Below, in pieces: positions 1 to 11,922 of a stretch of DNA of 64,000 nucleotides. Below the pieces are notes generated by a model that was given only the letters and a program-made list of their open reading frames with translations, did no database searches and was not told the origin of the DNA. The translations under genes and the position numbers were made by a program. How positions within the stretch are numbered: the first letter of the stretch is position 1; the number at the start of each line of letters is the position of its first letter. The DNA lies in the NCBI RefSeq assembly GCF_910592395.1, contig NC_088310.1, positions 10,609,501-10,673,500 of the forward strand, read 5' to 3'. Source of the stretch: Lineus longissimus. Lineage: Eukaryota; Nemertea; Pilidiophora; Heteronemertea; Lineidae.

Positions 1-124
1 GTGAATGCATGAGGACAATCCATTTAAGTGTCGTATATCACTGGAAACGCCCGATTCCCGTGAATAAGGACAATCACAATGTATTACATGACCAAAACAA
101 AAATGTGTCGGAAGGAACTATATG

Positions 125-365
125 GATGGTCCCATCGCCCCCCCCCCCCCCCCTCCAGCAGAATGACACAGAAGGGCTAGTTGACTGTCCACCGGGGGGG
201 TTTGGGGGGAGCTTCCCCCCAACGCACTGGTAAAAACCTATGTCGACGGAGGGGGGTTTGGGGGGTGTCCCCCCATTGTAACAGATGTAGTTGTTAGAGC
301 TTGCACTTAACATATGCTCGTAGGGGAGTTCGGGGGAGCTCCCCCGACCTAAAGGGGGGCTCACT
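125..365. repeat. G-run/C-run palindromic repeats
   Basis: At least three blocks have the form of a G run, TTTGGGGGG, a short spacer and a C run (about 193-222, 252-276 and 322-360). They follow a pure C tract at about 138-153. Each block can fold into a GC hairpin, and the G runs could form quadruplexes. No coding content is credible. It reads as a locally amplified GC-rich dispersed repeat. Confidence 0.6.
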
Positions 366-1140
366 AAGTCCTTGACTTTACATATTATTCAGTTGGATGC
401 AGATATCCGACTTCATGTGATAATCCGTATCGATAAAGTGATCACTGCAAAGTTTGGCCTTCCAACACTCCAAACGTTTGCACTTCTGTTTCGTAGGGTC
501 CAGGTGGCCTTCCTGATGGCTAACAGACGGGACAAGACAGAACTTCGGAGATAACTCTTTATTCCAGCGCCATGGCTTCTATACAACAACGGACACATTC
601 CGGTCTCTCCGGGACCCTCTCAACTTTTAGCCGAAGACAATATGACACTTCACGCAACATCCCCCTTTTCTTAGATAAAAACCTTAAACATTGGAAAAAA
701 CGGATTATACAAATACGCAGAAAAAATCACTCCCAGACCGCTCTGCAACTGTTCTGTATACTGACAAGTTCACAAACAAAAAAACCGCTTCGTTTTAGTC
801 ATCCTGCTGCAAACACCATAAGAATGTAGCTTAGTCATCCTGCTGCAAATGCCATACTTTAGTGACATGATATTACCAGAATATACATGTGTGGCATGTA
901 GAAGACAAACAGAAAATCAAAAACAAATTACACGATTTGTAGATGCTCATCCAAAACTAGGTATATGAAGAGTTCAACACAATGTGCATTTCAAAAGAAA
1001 AACCAAAAACTCAAATGACGCGCAGTGGCCGGGTCTCACAATAATATGACTTGGTACCAAAACCAGACAGTCCAACATACAAGTATGTTCATGATTATGA
1101 ATGTCATTGTCTCTGAAATTGAACATAACCTGGCTGAGAC
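366..1140. other. Gene-free flank downstream of the Gypsy pol
   Basis: No supported gene is seen. A 26-bp near-perfect direct repeat (TTAGTCATCCTGCTGCAAA...) lies at 795-820 and 831-856. Because gag-pol runs on the minus strand and stops at 1141, this stretch should hold the element's 3' untranslated region and 3' LTR. I could not match any part of it to the DNA beyond 5244, so no LTR is called. Confidence 0.5.
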
Positions 1141-4100
1141 TCACTTCCCAGACTTAGGTCTCACAAAATCTCGCAAATACGGCGGCTCACTTGTCATTCT
1201 AGAGCTGCGCCTCAGTGTGGGTGGTGGAGACTCAGCCAAGTTTGGAACCACTGCGTTGGAACCACCACCTGCATCAGCCTGAATATCCACAGAACTGCTA
1301 GCATCAGGCACATCTACACGTACACTAGGGTTTACATGACCTGCACTTGGAGGGGATGAGGCATTCACCTGGGGTACAGCCCCCTTGTTCAAGACTGGTT
1401 TCTCTGGCAACAGTGGAGCATGAGGAGGAGGAGCGCTTGGAGTATGTTCTGGCACCTCTAGAGCAGTGGACCTCATTTGGACCCGGTTTCTACGGTAGAT
1501 ACCACCGTTCTTCCCCTTTACCAAATAGGTCCTTTCACCAAGTACATCAATGACTTTACCCAAAATCCAGCGCTCCTTGTCCTTGTGCTCAAAATACACA
1601 CTCTGACCAGAGGAAAGCTTAGACAATTCGGTAGCTTTCTTATCATGGCTACGCTTCATAGCAGCCTTGCGCTTTTCACGCCCTTCACTGCACACATCAC
1701 TTTCACCACTTTGCTGCATTGCACAAGCATTTGGAATCACAGAACGCGTACCATGCCCAAACAACATCTGCGCGGGGCTAAGACCGGTGTCTTCCCTTGG
1801 AGTATTCCTGAGTTCAAGCAGCGCGATATACGGATCAGTTTTCGTCTTTTTAGCCTTTATCAGCAAATGTTTGGCCACTTTCACAGCTGCCTCAGCTTTT
1901 CCGTTAGCTGAGTGGTGGCCCGGCGACGATTCCACGTGAATTATACCATAATCCTTGGTGAACTTTCGGAATTCACCCGATGTTAGTTGAGATCCAGGGT
2001 CAGTGTGTAAGATACGAGGTATGCCATAGCGTGCGAAATGCTTTTTCATGACTGATATGACCTGCGCACTAGTGATATTTGGCAGATAATCAACTTCAAT
2101 GAAGTTGGAGTAGAAATCAACCATGACCAGATGTTGGCGACCGGCAATTTCGAAGATATCACTCGCGACTTTATCCCACGGTCCATGACCGTCCTCCTGT
2201 GGGATCAGGGGTTCTTTCGGGCTACGGGCCCTAAGTTCCTGACACGGCTCACAGTTGTCAACTATCTGCTTGATATCCTGAGTTAATCCTGGCCAGAAAA
2301 CCAGACCACGAGCTCGGCGAATCATACTGTTGTATCCGAGATGAGCAGCATGGAGACGGGCTTTCATATCAGCTCGCAATTCAGCAGGCACTACTATTGC
2401 CTCTGCCTTGAGAACAATACCAGCCTCATAGCTCAGAGTGTCTCTGATGTCGAAATAAGGCCTGGCCTCATGAGGAGTCTCTTGTTTGGTATCTGGCCAG
2501 CCATCTATAATCAGCGACACAAGTGTTTTCATCGTAGGATCGGTGGAGGTGGCCTGACGCACCTCCTCCAATCTGGCATCAGAAACGCGAGGAAAATACT
2601 CTATATTCATGATCCTTGGCCGCTCCTCAGCCTCCGATTCCAGAAAAGCACGGCTCAAGGTATCAGCGATTACCAGTTCAGTTCCTTTCAGGAAATGGAA
2701 TTCAACATCATATCTATGCAGGCGTATCAACAGGGCCTGCAACCGCTTTGGCGCCTGACTTAGTGGTTTTTTCAAGATGGCTGCCAAAGGTTTGTGATCG
2801 TTTTCCACAATGACCTTAGTCCCATAAGTATACTGGTCGAAGCGCTCAAGCCCAAAACAAACAGACAACAGCTCTTCCTCAATTTGAGCCCACGACCTCT
2901 GTGCATTCGAAAGAGACCGTGACGCATATTCGACAGGGCGGCCACCGCTCAGTAACACGGCCCCGATTCCATCCTTGCTACTGTCCGTTTGTACTTTGAC
3001 TTCTTTCTTTGAGTCAAAATATGCTAACACCGGCGCGACAGTCAGTTTTTCCTTCACCGTTCTGAACGCCTGGTCGCAGGCAGCTGACCAATCCCATTCA
3101 GTCTCTTTCTTGGTGAGGTCCCGAATTGGTCCCAGATCGTTGGCCAAATTCGGTAGGAACCGTGACATGTATTGAACCATTCCACAGAATCGCTTGACCC
3201 AAGCGACGTCAGTCGGAGCCGGCATGCTCCTGATCGCTTCAATCTTGCTCTCGTCGGGTTTGACTCTGTCATCAGTGAAGCGATGCCCATGGAAAGTCAT
3301 TTCAGTCTTACCAATCTCTTTCTTGTCGTCATTAAGCACAATGTGACGATCATCGCAACGCTCGTACAGTTTCTCGAGTTTGGCGTCGTTGTCCTGGAGG
3401 GCCTCAGATTTTGATGTCCCACATCCGGCGACAGCAATATCGTCTGCGATCGTGAAAACACCCTCGAGTCCACTCAGAGCTTCCGTTAGTCTCTTCTGAA
3501 AGATCTCACTGCTAACTTTCAAACCAAATGGCAGGCGGCGCCACTTAAATCGGCCGAAAGGAGTGATCATCGCACACAGCAAACTAGATTCTTCATCTAA
3601 ACGTACATGCCAGAAGGCATTCTTTACGTCAACCTTACTGAATACTTTCGCCTCACTGAGCATCGGCAAGACATCATCAAGCGTAGGCAGTTTGTAGTGC
3701 TCTCGCATTAGAGCTTCGTTTAGTGGCTGTGGATCTAAACAAATCCTCAACCGTCCATTTGACTTACGCACAACAGCCATCTGGCTCACCCATTCGGTCG
3801 GCTCGGACACAGGCTCCAGAACACCAAGGTCCACAAGACGATCAAGCTCCTTTTTAACGTCCTCCTTCAGCGCAATCGGCACGTTCCTGCATGGCAGGAC
3901 TCGTGGTTTCACATCATGATTGACATGCAGGCGTGCCTCTCCAAGGTCACCGAGTTTTGATTCAGTCGTTTCAGTTTCCACTTTGGCGATGAAGCGATCT
4001 TTATTCACAGTAATCAGCCCCATCTTTCGAATCGTATTTATACCAAGGAGGCAAGAGAGGTTGTTGGGTACAACCACGAAATCCACAGGTTGTACCTCGC

Positions 4101-5243
4101 CAGTGCGGACATTCTTCAAGGAAAGAGTGGCCTCCCCTTTTGGTTTCACTTTCGCACCGTTCCACATGATCAGTTTCTTACTGCTAGACACGACTTGGTC
4201 TTTCTTAACGAATCTTTGGCACAAAGTGTTAACCTCTGCACCAGAGTCCAGTTGAAAATGAAGATGGCACCCATTGACTGCCATCTTAGCAGTCAGGGTA
4301 GAGCTGCCCCTGCGACGCGATGTCACATTTTGCAGGTAGTACTCATCATCCGATCCTGATGATGATTCGGCATGTGAATGTGACACCGCTCTGACCTTTG
4401 GTTTACGGCACTTGGCACTAAAATGGTTTTGCCCATGACAGTTATCACAAGTCTTTCCCCAGGCGGGGCATTTTTCCTTCACCATCGGATGAGAGCGCCC
4501 ACAGAACTTACAATCCCTAGTGGACACCTTCTTAGAAGAAACTGAGTCAGAGTTACTACTAGTAGCAGTGCTAGGCTTTTTAGGCCTACGTCCATCTTTC
4601 ACACGCTTGATACTGACAGCGGCATTGGCACTATCACTCGACAGTGCTTTCCCTTGAATGGTCGCATTTTCTGCAGCCTTGCAGATGTTCACGCAGCCCT
4701 CTAGTGTGAGGTTTCGTTCTCTTAAAAGTAGTTTTTGAGTCTCTTTATCGTTTATCCCCAGGACAACCCTGTCTCTTAAAATTGAACTGACCGAGTCCCT
4801 GTGGTAATTACACGTTTTGATGAGGGTTCTTATACCCGCCATGAAGGCCTCAATAGTTTCGTCCGCCTTCTGGTCCCGTTTGTTGAAGAGGTATCGCTCG
4901 TATGTCTCATTCAGCTCCCCCATGGCATAGTCGTCAAACTTTGCCAAAATTTCCTTTACGGTTCGGGCGTCATCAGCAGTATCGAAACGAAAACTGTTGC
5001 AAATTCGCAGGCCATCATCCCCAAGAGTATGGAGAAGCAACGCCACCTGGTAGGCGCGGTCGTGGTCGACCAACTTCGTAATGACACTGTAATTGTTCCA
5101 TTTCTGCTTAACATCCTCCACTCCTCAGCCACACTGCCCACAGCAGAGAAATCTGGAGGCTGTGGGGGGCGGATACCCTGGACTGGGCGTGGACCTGGGG
5201 GCGGTGGGCCCCCACCACCACCAGCTGCAGGAGGATCAAGCAT
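1141..5243 (-). CDS. Ty3/Gypsy retrotransposon Gag-Pol polyprotein (gag start frameshifted)
   Basis: Gag-Pol of a Ty3/Gypsy element of the K02A2.6-like type common in invertebrates. The open frame from 5121 to 1141 encodes 1326 residues. Counted from 5121 they include two CCHC-like knuckles (CKFCGRSHPMVKEKC and CDNCHGQNHFSAKC, about 202-237), an aspartic protease (LDSGAEVN, about 292), a reverse transcriptase whose catalytic box is IADD rather than YVDD (about 558), RNase H (QTDSSKDG, about 710), an integrase zinc finger (from about 925) and the integrase core with D, D and E near 1000, 1038 and 1073. The frame has no ATG near 5121. The natural gag start is probably the ATG at 5241-5243, whose Pro/Gly-rich product reads to ...VAEEW and then needs a one-base shift near 5116 to enter the long frame. 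That is either a recent indel or a sequence error. No LTR pair, primer-binding site or TSD was found. Confidence 0.93.
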
Positions 5244-5507
5244 GTCGTCAGGTCACACGAACAGCACGTAGTATGTATGGGAAGAGTTAGTACAGCCAAT
5301 ACAGCAATGCACTTGACGTTACACTACAGCACGTACAGTAGCGACGGGCGGTATTTTAGTCTCTAGTTCCAGAGCATGCTCCGCACAAAACAGTGAACTC
5401 TTCACTGTCTCCATTTTCCGCTTACACAGTGGACAGTTCACAGTTGGCCAGATGCTTTCGCCGTCTATTATCCGCTTCTTGAACTAACAATGAGTGGGCC
5501 CATACGC
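5244..5507. other. Leader between Gypsy gag and the tandem array
   Basis: Noncoding sequence directly upstream of the minus-strand gag. It should be the element's 5' untranslated region or LTR remnant, but no primer-binding site or LTR terminus can be defended. The 81-bp array begins at its far edge. Confidence 0.4.
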
Positions 5508-6880
5508 GAGACAAAAAGTTACCAGATTGTGACTCGTGGCTGTGAATGATAGGACCCTGACCCCTGATCACTGCCAAACTTTATATGTGAGACAAAAGGT
5601 TACCTGATTGTGACTTACGGCTGGGAATGATGGGACCCCGACCCATGACCACTGCCAAACTTTATATGTGAGACAAAAAGTTACCAGATTGTGACTCGTG
5701 GCTGTGAATGATAGGACCCCGACCCATGATCACTGCCAAACTTCATACGTGAGACAAAAAGTTACCAGATTGTGACTCGTGGCTGGGAATGATAGGACCC
5801 CGAACCATGATCACTGCCAAACTTCATATGTGAGACAAAAAGTTACCAGATTGTGACTCGTGGCTGTGAATGATAGGACCCCGACCCATGATCACTGCCA
5901 AACTTCATACGTGAGACAAAAAGTTACCAGATGGTGACTCGTGGCTGGGAATGATAGGACCCCGAACCATGATCACTGCCAAACTTCATATGTGAGACAA
6001 AAAGTTACCAGATTGTGACTCGGGGCTGTGAATGATAGGACCCCGACCCATGATCACTGCCAAACTTCATACGTGAGACAAAAAGTTACCAGATTGTGAC
6101 TCGTTGCTGTTAATGATAGGACCCCGAACCATGATCACTGCCAAACTTCATATGTGAGACAAAAAGTTACCAGATTGTGACTCGTGGCTGTGAATGATAG
6201 GACCCCGACCCATGATCACTGCCAAACTTCATACGTGAGACAAAAAGTTACCAGATTGTGACTCGTGGCTGTTAATGATAGGACCCCGACCCATGATCAC
6301 TGCCAAACTTCATACGTGAGGCAAAAAGTTACCAGATTGTGACTCGTGGCTGGGAACGATAGGACCCCGACCCATGATCACTGCCAAACTTTATATGTGA
6401 GACAAAAAGTTACCAGATTGTGACTCGTGGCTGTGAATGATAGGACCCTGACCCCTGATCACTGCCAAACTTTATATGTGAGACAAAAAGTTACCTGATT
6501 GTGACTTACGGCTGGGAATGATGGGACCCCGACCCATGACCACTGCCAATCTTTATATGTGAGACAAAAAGTTACCAGATTGTGACTTGTGGCTGTGAAT
6601 AATAGGACCCCGACCCTTGATCACTGCCAAATTTCATACGTGAGACAGAAAGTTACCAGATTGTGACTCGCGGCTGGGAATGATAGGACCCCGACCCATA
6701 ATCATTGCCAAAATTCATACTTGAGACAAAAATTTACCAGATTGTGACTGGCGGCTGGGAATGACAGGACCTAACCGCCCCAACCCCTCATACTCCTGGC
6801 ACATAGGGGAAAAAGGTATCTTATTGTGACATGTTGTTGGAAATGATACCGCCTGTAGCCGCCCATCCTCACTGCTAAAA
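5508..6880. repeat. 81-bp tandem repeat (minisatellite), about 16-17 copies
   Basis: Unit starts (GAGACAAAAAGTTACCAG) fall at 5508, 5589, 5670 and onward to 6723, exactly 81 bp apart. A decayed further copy runs to about 6880. Units carry two main variants: CTGTGAATG with GACCCATG and CATACGT, and CTGGGAATG with GAACCATG and CATATGT. These alternate through much of the array and give a 162-bp dimer period. Copies 12-13 (about 6399-6560) share the private variants of copies 1-2 (5508-5669), which indicates an 891-bp, eleven-unit block duplication. The last copies are the most diverged, as expected at an array edge. Confidence 0.95.
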
Positions 6881-6997
6881 TGAAATAAAAGAGTCAAAAT
6901 TTCAAGTTCAAATTGTCTATTCGGCTACAGTCAAAAACTATATACATGTATAGAACAAATTAAAAACACGTGGTCATTCAACAATATTCCAGATTAT

Positions 6998-7495
6998 CAT
7001 ACCTCATTAGTATGTGAGCCAATCACGTCGCGTCATTCACGACCACGTGCCATGCGATAATTTTGACTCTTCCACGGCATTATTCCACGGCTGACGTCAT
7101 CGATGACGCGATATTGCAAATGGCGGCCATTAAGATTTCGACGAAATCGGCGATAAAAAACAGCATATTTACGGCGTTTTAAGCCAGGAAGTTGCACAGT
7201 GATACTGTCAGGGTCTTGAATTACACCCACAAAGTAGGTAGGTTGCATTGGGTGGGACTGTTACATCCACGAACAGAAAGTACAAGGCATTCAAGTTGGG
7301 CCTGGACTCGCTTCAAACAAACATCGTCTGCTAATGTAAACACACACTGTCTACAGTACATAATGTACACGTCTTGGCTCCATACATGATTTGCGTATCC
7401 GCCGATTAAAAATCACTTTGACAGTGGTTTGGGTCGCTGTGCAAAACCTGCTGGGCCGATTTCTTCAAGGTTTGGTTTAAAGTATGAGGTATAAA
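6998..7495 (+). repeat. Dispersed repeat family F, copy 1
   Basis: About 6995-7420 is recognisable in reverse complement at about 42155-42580. Shared blocks include the GAGCCAATCACGT region, TTTGCAAATGG, the ATCGTCTGCTAATGTAAAC region and the CCGCCGATT end. Possible short inverted ends are ATACCTCAT near 6999 and ATGAGGTAT near 7485. Positions 7428-7478 also resemble the inverted repeat arm of the MITE at 19731-20228 (GGGCCGATTTCTTCAA). There is no coding capacity; it is a nonautonomous DNA element or SINE-like repeat. Confidence 0.6.
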
Positions 7496-8029
7496 TAATT
7501 TTTTAGCTGACAAATAATTTTGACTATTCTATGGCTTGACATGCAATATTTATGTAATATTCAATGGTATTCTTCGTTGCGCAGAGAATGTGCGCAAAAG
7601 CAAACACACAGTAGAATGTTCACTGTTTAATGCGATATCGACAACAGTGAAATGCTCTACTGTTGTATAGTAGAGAGTACGTTGCCATGGAATATACCAT
7701 CAACTTTGATGAACTGTGTGAGTTAAGGCCCGTCTCCATTAATAGAGCGTTTTTGCGCGTCGCACGACGACGCGATTATACGCGCGGAAATCCGCTTCGA
7801 TTGCTCTAATTGATTTTCCTTTACCCCTATCCACAAGAGCGTAGCGGATAACATAATCAATTTCTGCTCGACGGACACCGCCGGCGGATTAAATAAGAAT
7901 GCAAAAATAGCATTCAAAGCGTATTTACTCGGCGGTCATTTGACACATAAATTCAGTCATATCCACTTTATTCCGTGCATTGCCCCCTGAAAGCACTCGG
8001 ACTGTGCAGTTGTGGTTGAAGGGAGCATC

Positions 8030-10132
8030 ATGCCAGGTGACTTGATAGAAAGACTCATTTTTGAGATCGAAAAGCACCCAATGATATATGATAAGTCCCT
8101 AGCCGAATTCAAAGATACTGAAAGGAAAGAAAGGGTATGGAAGCAAATTGGTGATAAAGCTAATTTAACAGGTAAGTTCAAGTTTATTTTGAAGCATATT
8201 GATTTAACAGAAGTTGAGAGCCCCGCCCCACTCAGTCCGTGAACCACCCCCACCAGACCATGGACCCCCACCTTGGGAGGTTTGCAGCTTTCAGTCTCTG
8301 GTGGTCGCCAACTTTCTAGTCCTCCCCGAAACACACTTGGTTTTGCCAAGGAACTGCCCCAGCTCTAGAACTAAAGTAGTCCTTGTACGCTTCTCGGACC
8401 ATGAGAGCATCTTTCTTTTGCCGATGGCCAGATTTTTCCAAATCGTTCAGGATTCCATCACACGTATCCTCTTCGTCAGGAGTGACATCATTCGTAACTG
8501 GTCTGACAGGAACTGGAACACCCCTGTTCTGTAACATGTTGTGCAATACACAAGTGGCCTTCACAACAATATCAACACTTTCAGCGCTCAAAGGAATTTT
8601 CCGATGGTAGAGCCTCCACCGATTAGCAAGGATACGGAAGGCATTTTCTGATATCCTTCTGGCCCTGGAAAGCCGATAATTGAAAATTCTTTGATCGTCC
8701 CTTAAGTTCTTTCCAGGAAAAGGGCGAAGGAGGTTTTCCATAGCCGGAAATGCCTCATCCCCTACCACGACGTGTGGAACTGGTTCGGCTCGTTGTTCTG
8801 CCCCAGGAAGACATTTGTTAGCTGGGATCTCGAGGGTCCCATTCATCAGCTTCTTACCAATGGTACTCCTTTTGAAGATTCCCCCATCACTATTTGAACC
8901 GTAGCTGCCGACGTCAATGACTATAAAGCCATAGTTCCAGTCAACAAGTGCAAGCAGTACCACAGAAAAAGTTTTCTTGTAATTAAAGTACAAAGTCCCA
9001 GAATTTGCTGGTGCAAAAATCTGTACGTGCTTGCCATCCAATGCTCCCAGGCAACAGGGAAATTGCCATTTGCGTCCAAACCCATCTGCTATGTCTTCCC
9101 ATTGCGCTCTGTTTGGTTGTGGCATATACATTGGCTGCAGAGCATCCCAAATAGCCTGGCACGTTTCCTGAATAATTTTCGATACGGTATGTACTCCAAC
9201 GTAGTAGCTGAAGGCAATGGTCTTGTACGAATCCCCGGTGGCGAGGAACCTGAAATCATGATAGTAAAAAATGTTTTAACAATAATTTCTTTTTATAACG
9301 TTCAAGTTGGACTTGCGAAGACGAAGTGGAAGAGTGTCCGCGACGCTATGAGGAAATATTTAGATGCCATTCCCATACCGAAAAGTGGTCAGGGCAGGAC
9401 GAAACCCAAGAAGGAATACAAGTATGCAAAGATGTTGGAGTTCCTGAGGCCACATATGGAGAACCGCAAGTACGTCAAAAAAAAATTTCAATCACATTAC
9501 AATGTATGATAGCACGATAGGATATGTCAAGGAAATGTTATACATGTAGCTCAGCTCCTTGATAATATATTTCTTTGTATTGCAGGTCTTCTGGCAATCT
9601 TGAGGACCTTGATACAGATACAATTGAAGCAGGCGATGATATTCCGATTGATTATAGCAATGGCGAAGACGAACTCGAGTTGGGTGATGGAACCTCATCG
9701 GAATACAATGACAAACAACCAGATACATTCGCTGCACCAAAACCCAGATGCCAACAAAAGAAAAAGGCTTCAAAACCAGCATCTGAGGTGGATGACGCCA
9801 TAGTTTCTTACATCAAAAGCAAGAATGAAAAGAAGCCAAAACAACCGGATGAGGATGAAAATATTTCTGACTTTATGAAATCAATGACTGCGAGTATCAA
9901 AAAGTTTCCGCCACAAATTAGATCCAGCATCATGCTCAAAATTCATGGTTTAGTGCATGAGGCCGAAATGCATGTAATCTACGGGAGCAGTGGCAACCAA
10001 GCATCCCAGCATATCCAGGGTAACCCATCCACCTCCACCGGCTTCTCCAATGTTGGTTCGTGCATGGGTATGGGCCAGATGCAACAACAATCAAGCAATT
10101 CGACAAATTGGAATGCTCCAAATTTAATGTAA
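8030..10132 (+). CDS. MADF-BESS DNA-binding partner of Harbinger A
   Basis: Three exons join in phase: 8030-8171, 9307-9469 and 9586-10132 (852 nt, 283 aa), all with GT-AG introns. Exons 1-2 form a MADF (Myb/SANT-like) domain beginning MPGDLIERLIFEIEKHP and completed by VGLAKTKWKSVRDAMRKYL. An acidic and basic linker follows. Exon 3 has a BESS-like motif (DFMKSMTASIKKFPPQIRSS, about residues 205-225) and a Ser/Asn/Gln-rich tail. Harbinger elements need a second DNA-binding protein that brings the transposase to the nucleus and termini; this is the likely role. An in-frame GTG at 8012 precedes the ATG, but the ATG at 8030 is the natural start. The gene interlocks with the transposase: intron 1 contains transposase exon 2, and exons 2-3 lie in the transposase intron. 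Confidence 0.85.
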
Positions 10133-10512
10133 CTTCCAGAAATGTTTGTATGGAACAACAATTGATTAAAAATTTGATGAAAATTACTTTCTTACCTCAA
10201 ACATATTGCTAGTCGTTCCTCAGGTCCAATCGGCCTCCTGAATGCCGTGTATTCCTTCGTTATGTAGCCCTTTACGTTATCCAAAAGCAAGTTGAAATGT
10301 TCAGGCATCATTCGAAAGTACAGGAAAAACTTGTCCTCATACCCAAACAGTTTCTTCACAAGATGATGGTATTCACCATATACTGCTCTTTCCTTCAAGA
10401 TGGGATGCACCCAGTACTGATGTCTTCGTTTCCTCTTCCTTCGTCGGTCATAAAGGTAAAGGGCTAACACCTCGATATCAGAATCTGAGGAATCAGACGA
10501 CCAAGCGGGCAT
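8316..10512 (-). CDS. Harbinger A transposase (DDE_Tnp_4), intact, two exons
   Basis: Exon 1 is 10512-10196 and exon 2 is 9249-8316, joined across a GT-AG intron (1251 nt, 416 aa). The first exon gives the N-terminal helical region (MPAWSSDSSDSD..., then ...RPIGPEERLAICLR), which continues in exon 2 as FLATGDSYKT, the classic Harbinger helix-turn-helix segment. Catalytic residues are the Asp of GALDGKHV (about 176), the Asp of VVGDEAFP (about 269) and the Glu of RRISENAF (about 306). The enzyme should cut and rejoin element ends at TWA targets. No stop or frameshift is seen. However, a 1.77-kb insertion lies 11 nt upstream of the ATG and separates it from the TATA-like box at 12358-12365. Expression from the native promoter would need splicing across, or reading through, that insertion. 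Confidence 0.93.
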
Positions 10513-10867
10513 TTTTGTAGTTAGTCTCCGCCACGGCACGTAGTGGCCGTGAGAGGAGACTCTTGGGTTAGCTAGGAAACTTTCTCGGCAAAATCAACCT
10601 CGGCCTAGGGCGCCGATGTGCCTATGCGTGTGTACACGTTGTAGTGCTTGTGGGTGGATTTCAATTGTCGCAATTTTGTCAAGATTTGACACGAAGTTTC
10701 GAGAATCCGCACATTGATAAAATATTCTGCTCTTACGTACGGCGAGTTCATTTATTATTCCAAGTCCACGTCGGCAGTACGTCGTTATTCGAGCACTTTG
10801 AGCACGGAATACATTGTAGTTTCGTAGATTGTTTTTGCGGCAATGAGCACTCGGAACGTTACTCGCA

Positions 10868-10942
10868 CGTCTTGGTTCCCTCGGCTGTTCCTAGAGGGCA
10901 GGAATAGCACGCCTCCTAGGAACAGCCGAGGGAACCAAGACG
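10868..10942. repeat. 75-bp hairpin with perfect 26-bp arms
   Basis: CGTCTTGGTTCCCTCGGCTG... is repeated in inverse orientation around a loop of about 23 nt. The arms appear to match perfectly. Confidence 0.9.
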
Positions 10943-11722
10943 ATGTTCGCACTGACTGCACATGCGCATTCAGAAATGACTGTTCATTTGTTGAAGGTCG
11001 CAAAATTTGCAACGAGGTCAGTGTTATAGTAGTTTCGAGAAAACGACGCTGTAATAAAATATTTTGTTGGCATCTAACGACTATTGACTCATTATTTCAA
11101 GTCTTTATCGGTAGTATTAAGTTCTTTGAGCCTTGTTTGTTGACGTTTATTGGCTATTTCACGACAATGCTTCATTTTCCGGTCCGCCATTTTGACAGTC
11201 AGGAGTAGCGCTGAAAATCAAACTTCGTCTAGGAATAATCAATCTAGTAAGTGCAAGTACGTTTATCACATTTATTCGGCTGATGACAACAATTAGCAAG
11301 GTCTCGTGCACGTTTTCACGTCCCAACACTATGTTTATGCATAATCGACGATGCTTTATCACTGTTTAAACAACGCCTTTAATTATCGGAATTGAAACAA
11401 TGAAGCCCTGCATCCCAGTCATCAGTCATGCTTTCCGGCGTTGTTCACTTGTTTAATCCAGCAGTGCATGTTGGGAGCTTGGATAAATCATGGCGGCCTG
11501 TGTTGTGATTCTTTCAAAACGAGTTCAAACCATGAAAACCTTGCCGTACAAACATTACAAACACCATCCATGCATACGAACATTATAAATCCATCGTCAT
11601 GATTCTGTGCTGACATCTTAATGTAATATCTGTACTGGTATTAAAGTATTATGAACTGCCGACGAACCGATATCACCGGAGGAGCGGGCCGGCTACATCA
11701 TGACATGACATAGGCCTAGGCC

Positions 11723-11922
11723 TATAGATCGTTTGCACTGGGCCGTTGTCCAGCATCGTCAAGTGCCGTCACAATGCAACCGCGCACATGCGCAGTTTGC
11801 TGAGTGGAAGATGTACAGTGAAATGTACACGATGCCTATGTACATCTTCCACTCAGCAAACTGCGCATGTGCGCGATTGCATTGTGACGGCATCGGCGTA
11901 GGCCTAGTGCAGACGATCTATA
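11723..11922. repeat. 200-bp foldback palindrome
   Basis: The outer ends read TATAGATCGT and ACGATCTATA. Long inner arms (TGCCGTCACAATGCAA... to GTGGAAGATGTACA) pair almost perfectly around a short loop near 11817-11838. Arm length is about 90 nt with few mismatches. The unit could be transcribed into a hairpin RNA or extrude as a cruciform. Confidence 0.9.

Noticed and set aside
1477-1911. Plus-strand ORFs of up to 156 codons across the Gypsy gene
   Set aside because: They are antisense to a long polyprotein with clear domains and carry no family signature.
5508-6880. CRISPR array
   Set aside because: Repeats are contiguous 81-bp units without unique spacers, in a eukaryotic genome.
300-7000. 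LTR pair for the Gypsy element
   Set aside because: I compared both flanks by eye and found no matching terminal repeats, so no boundaries are given.
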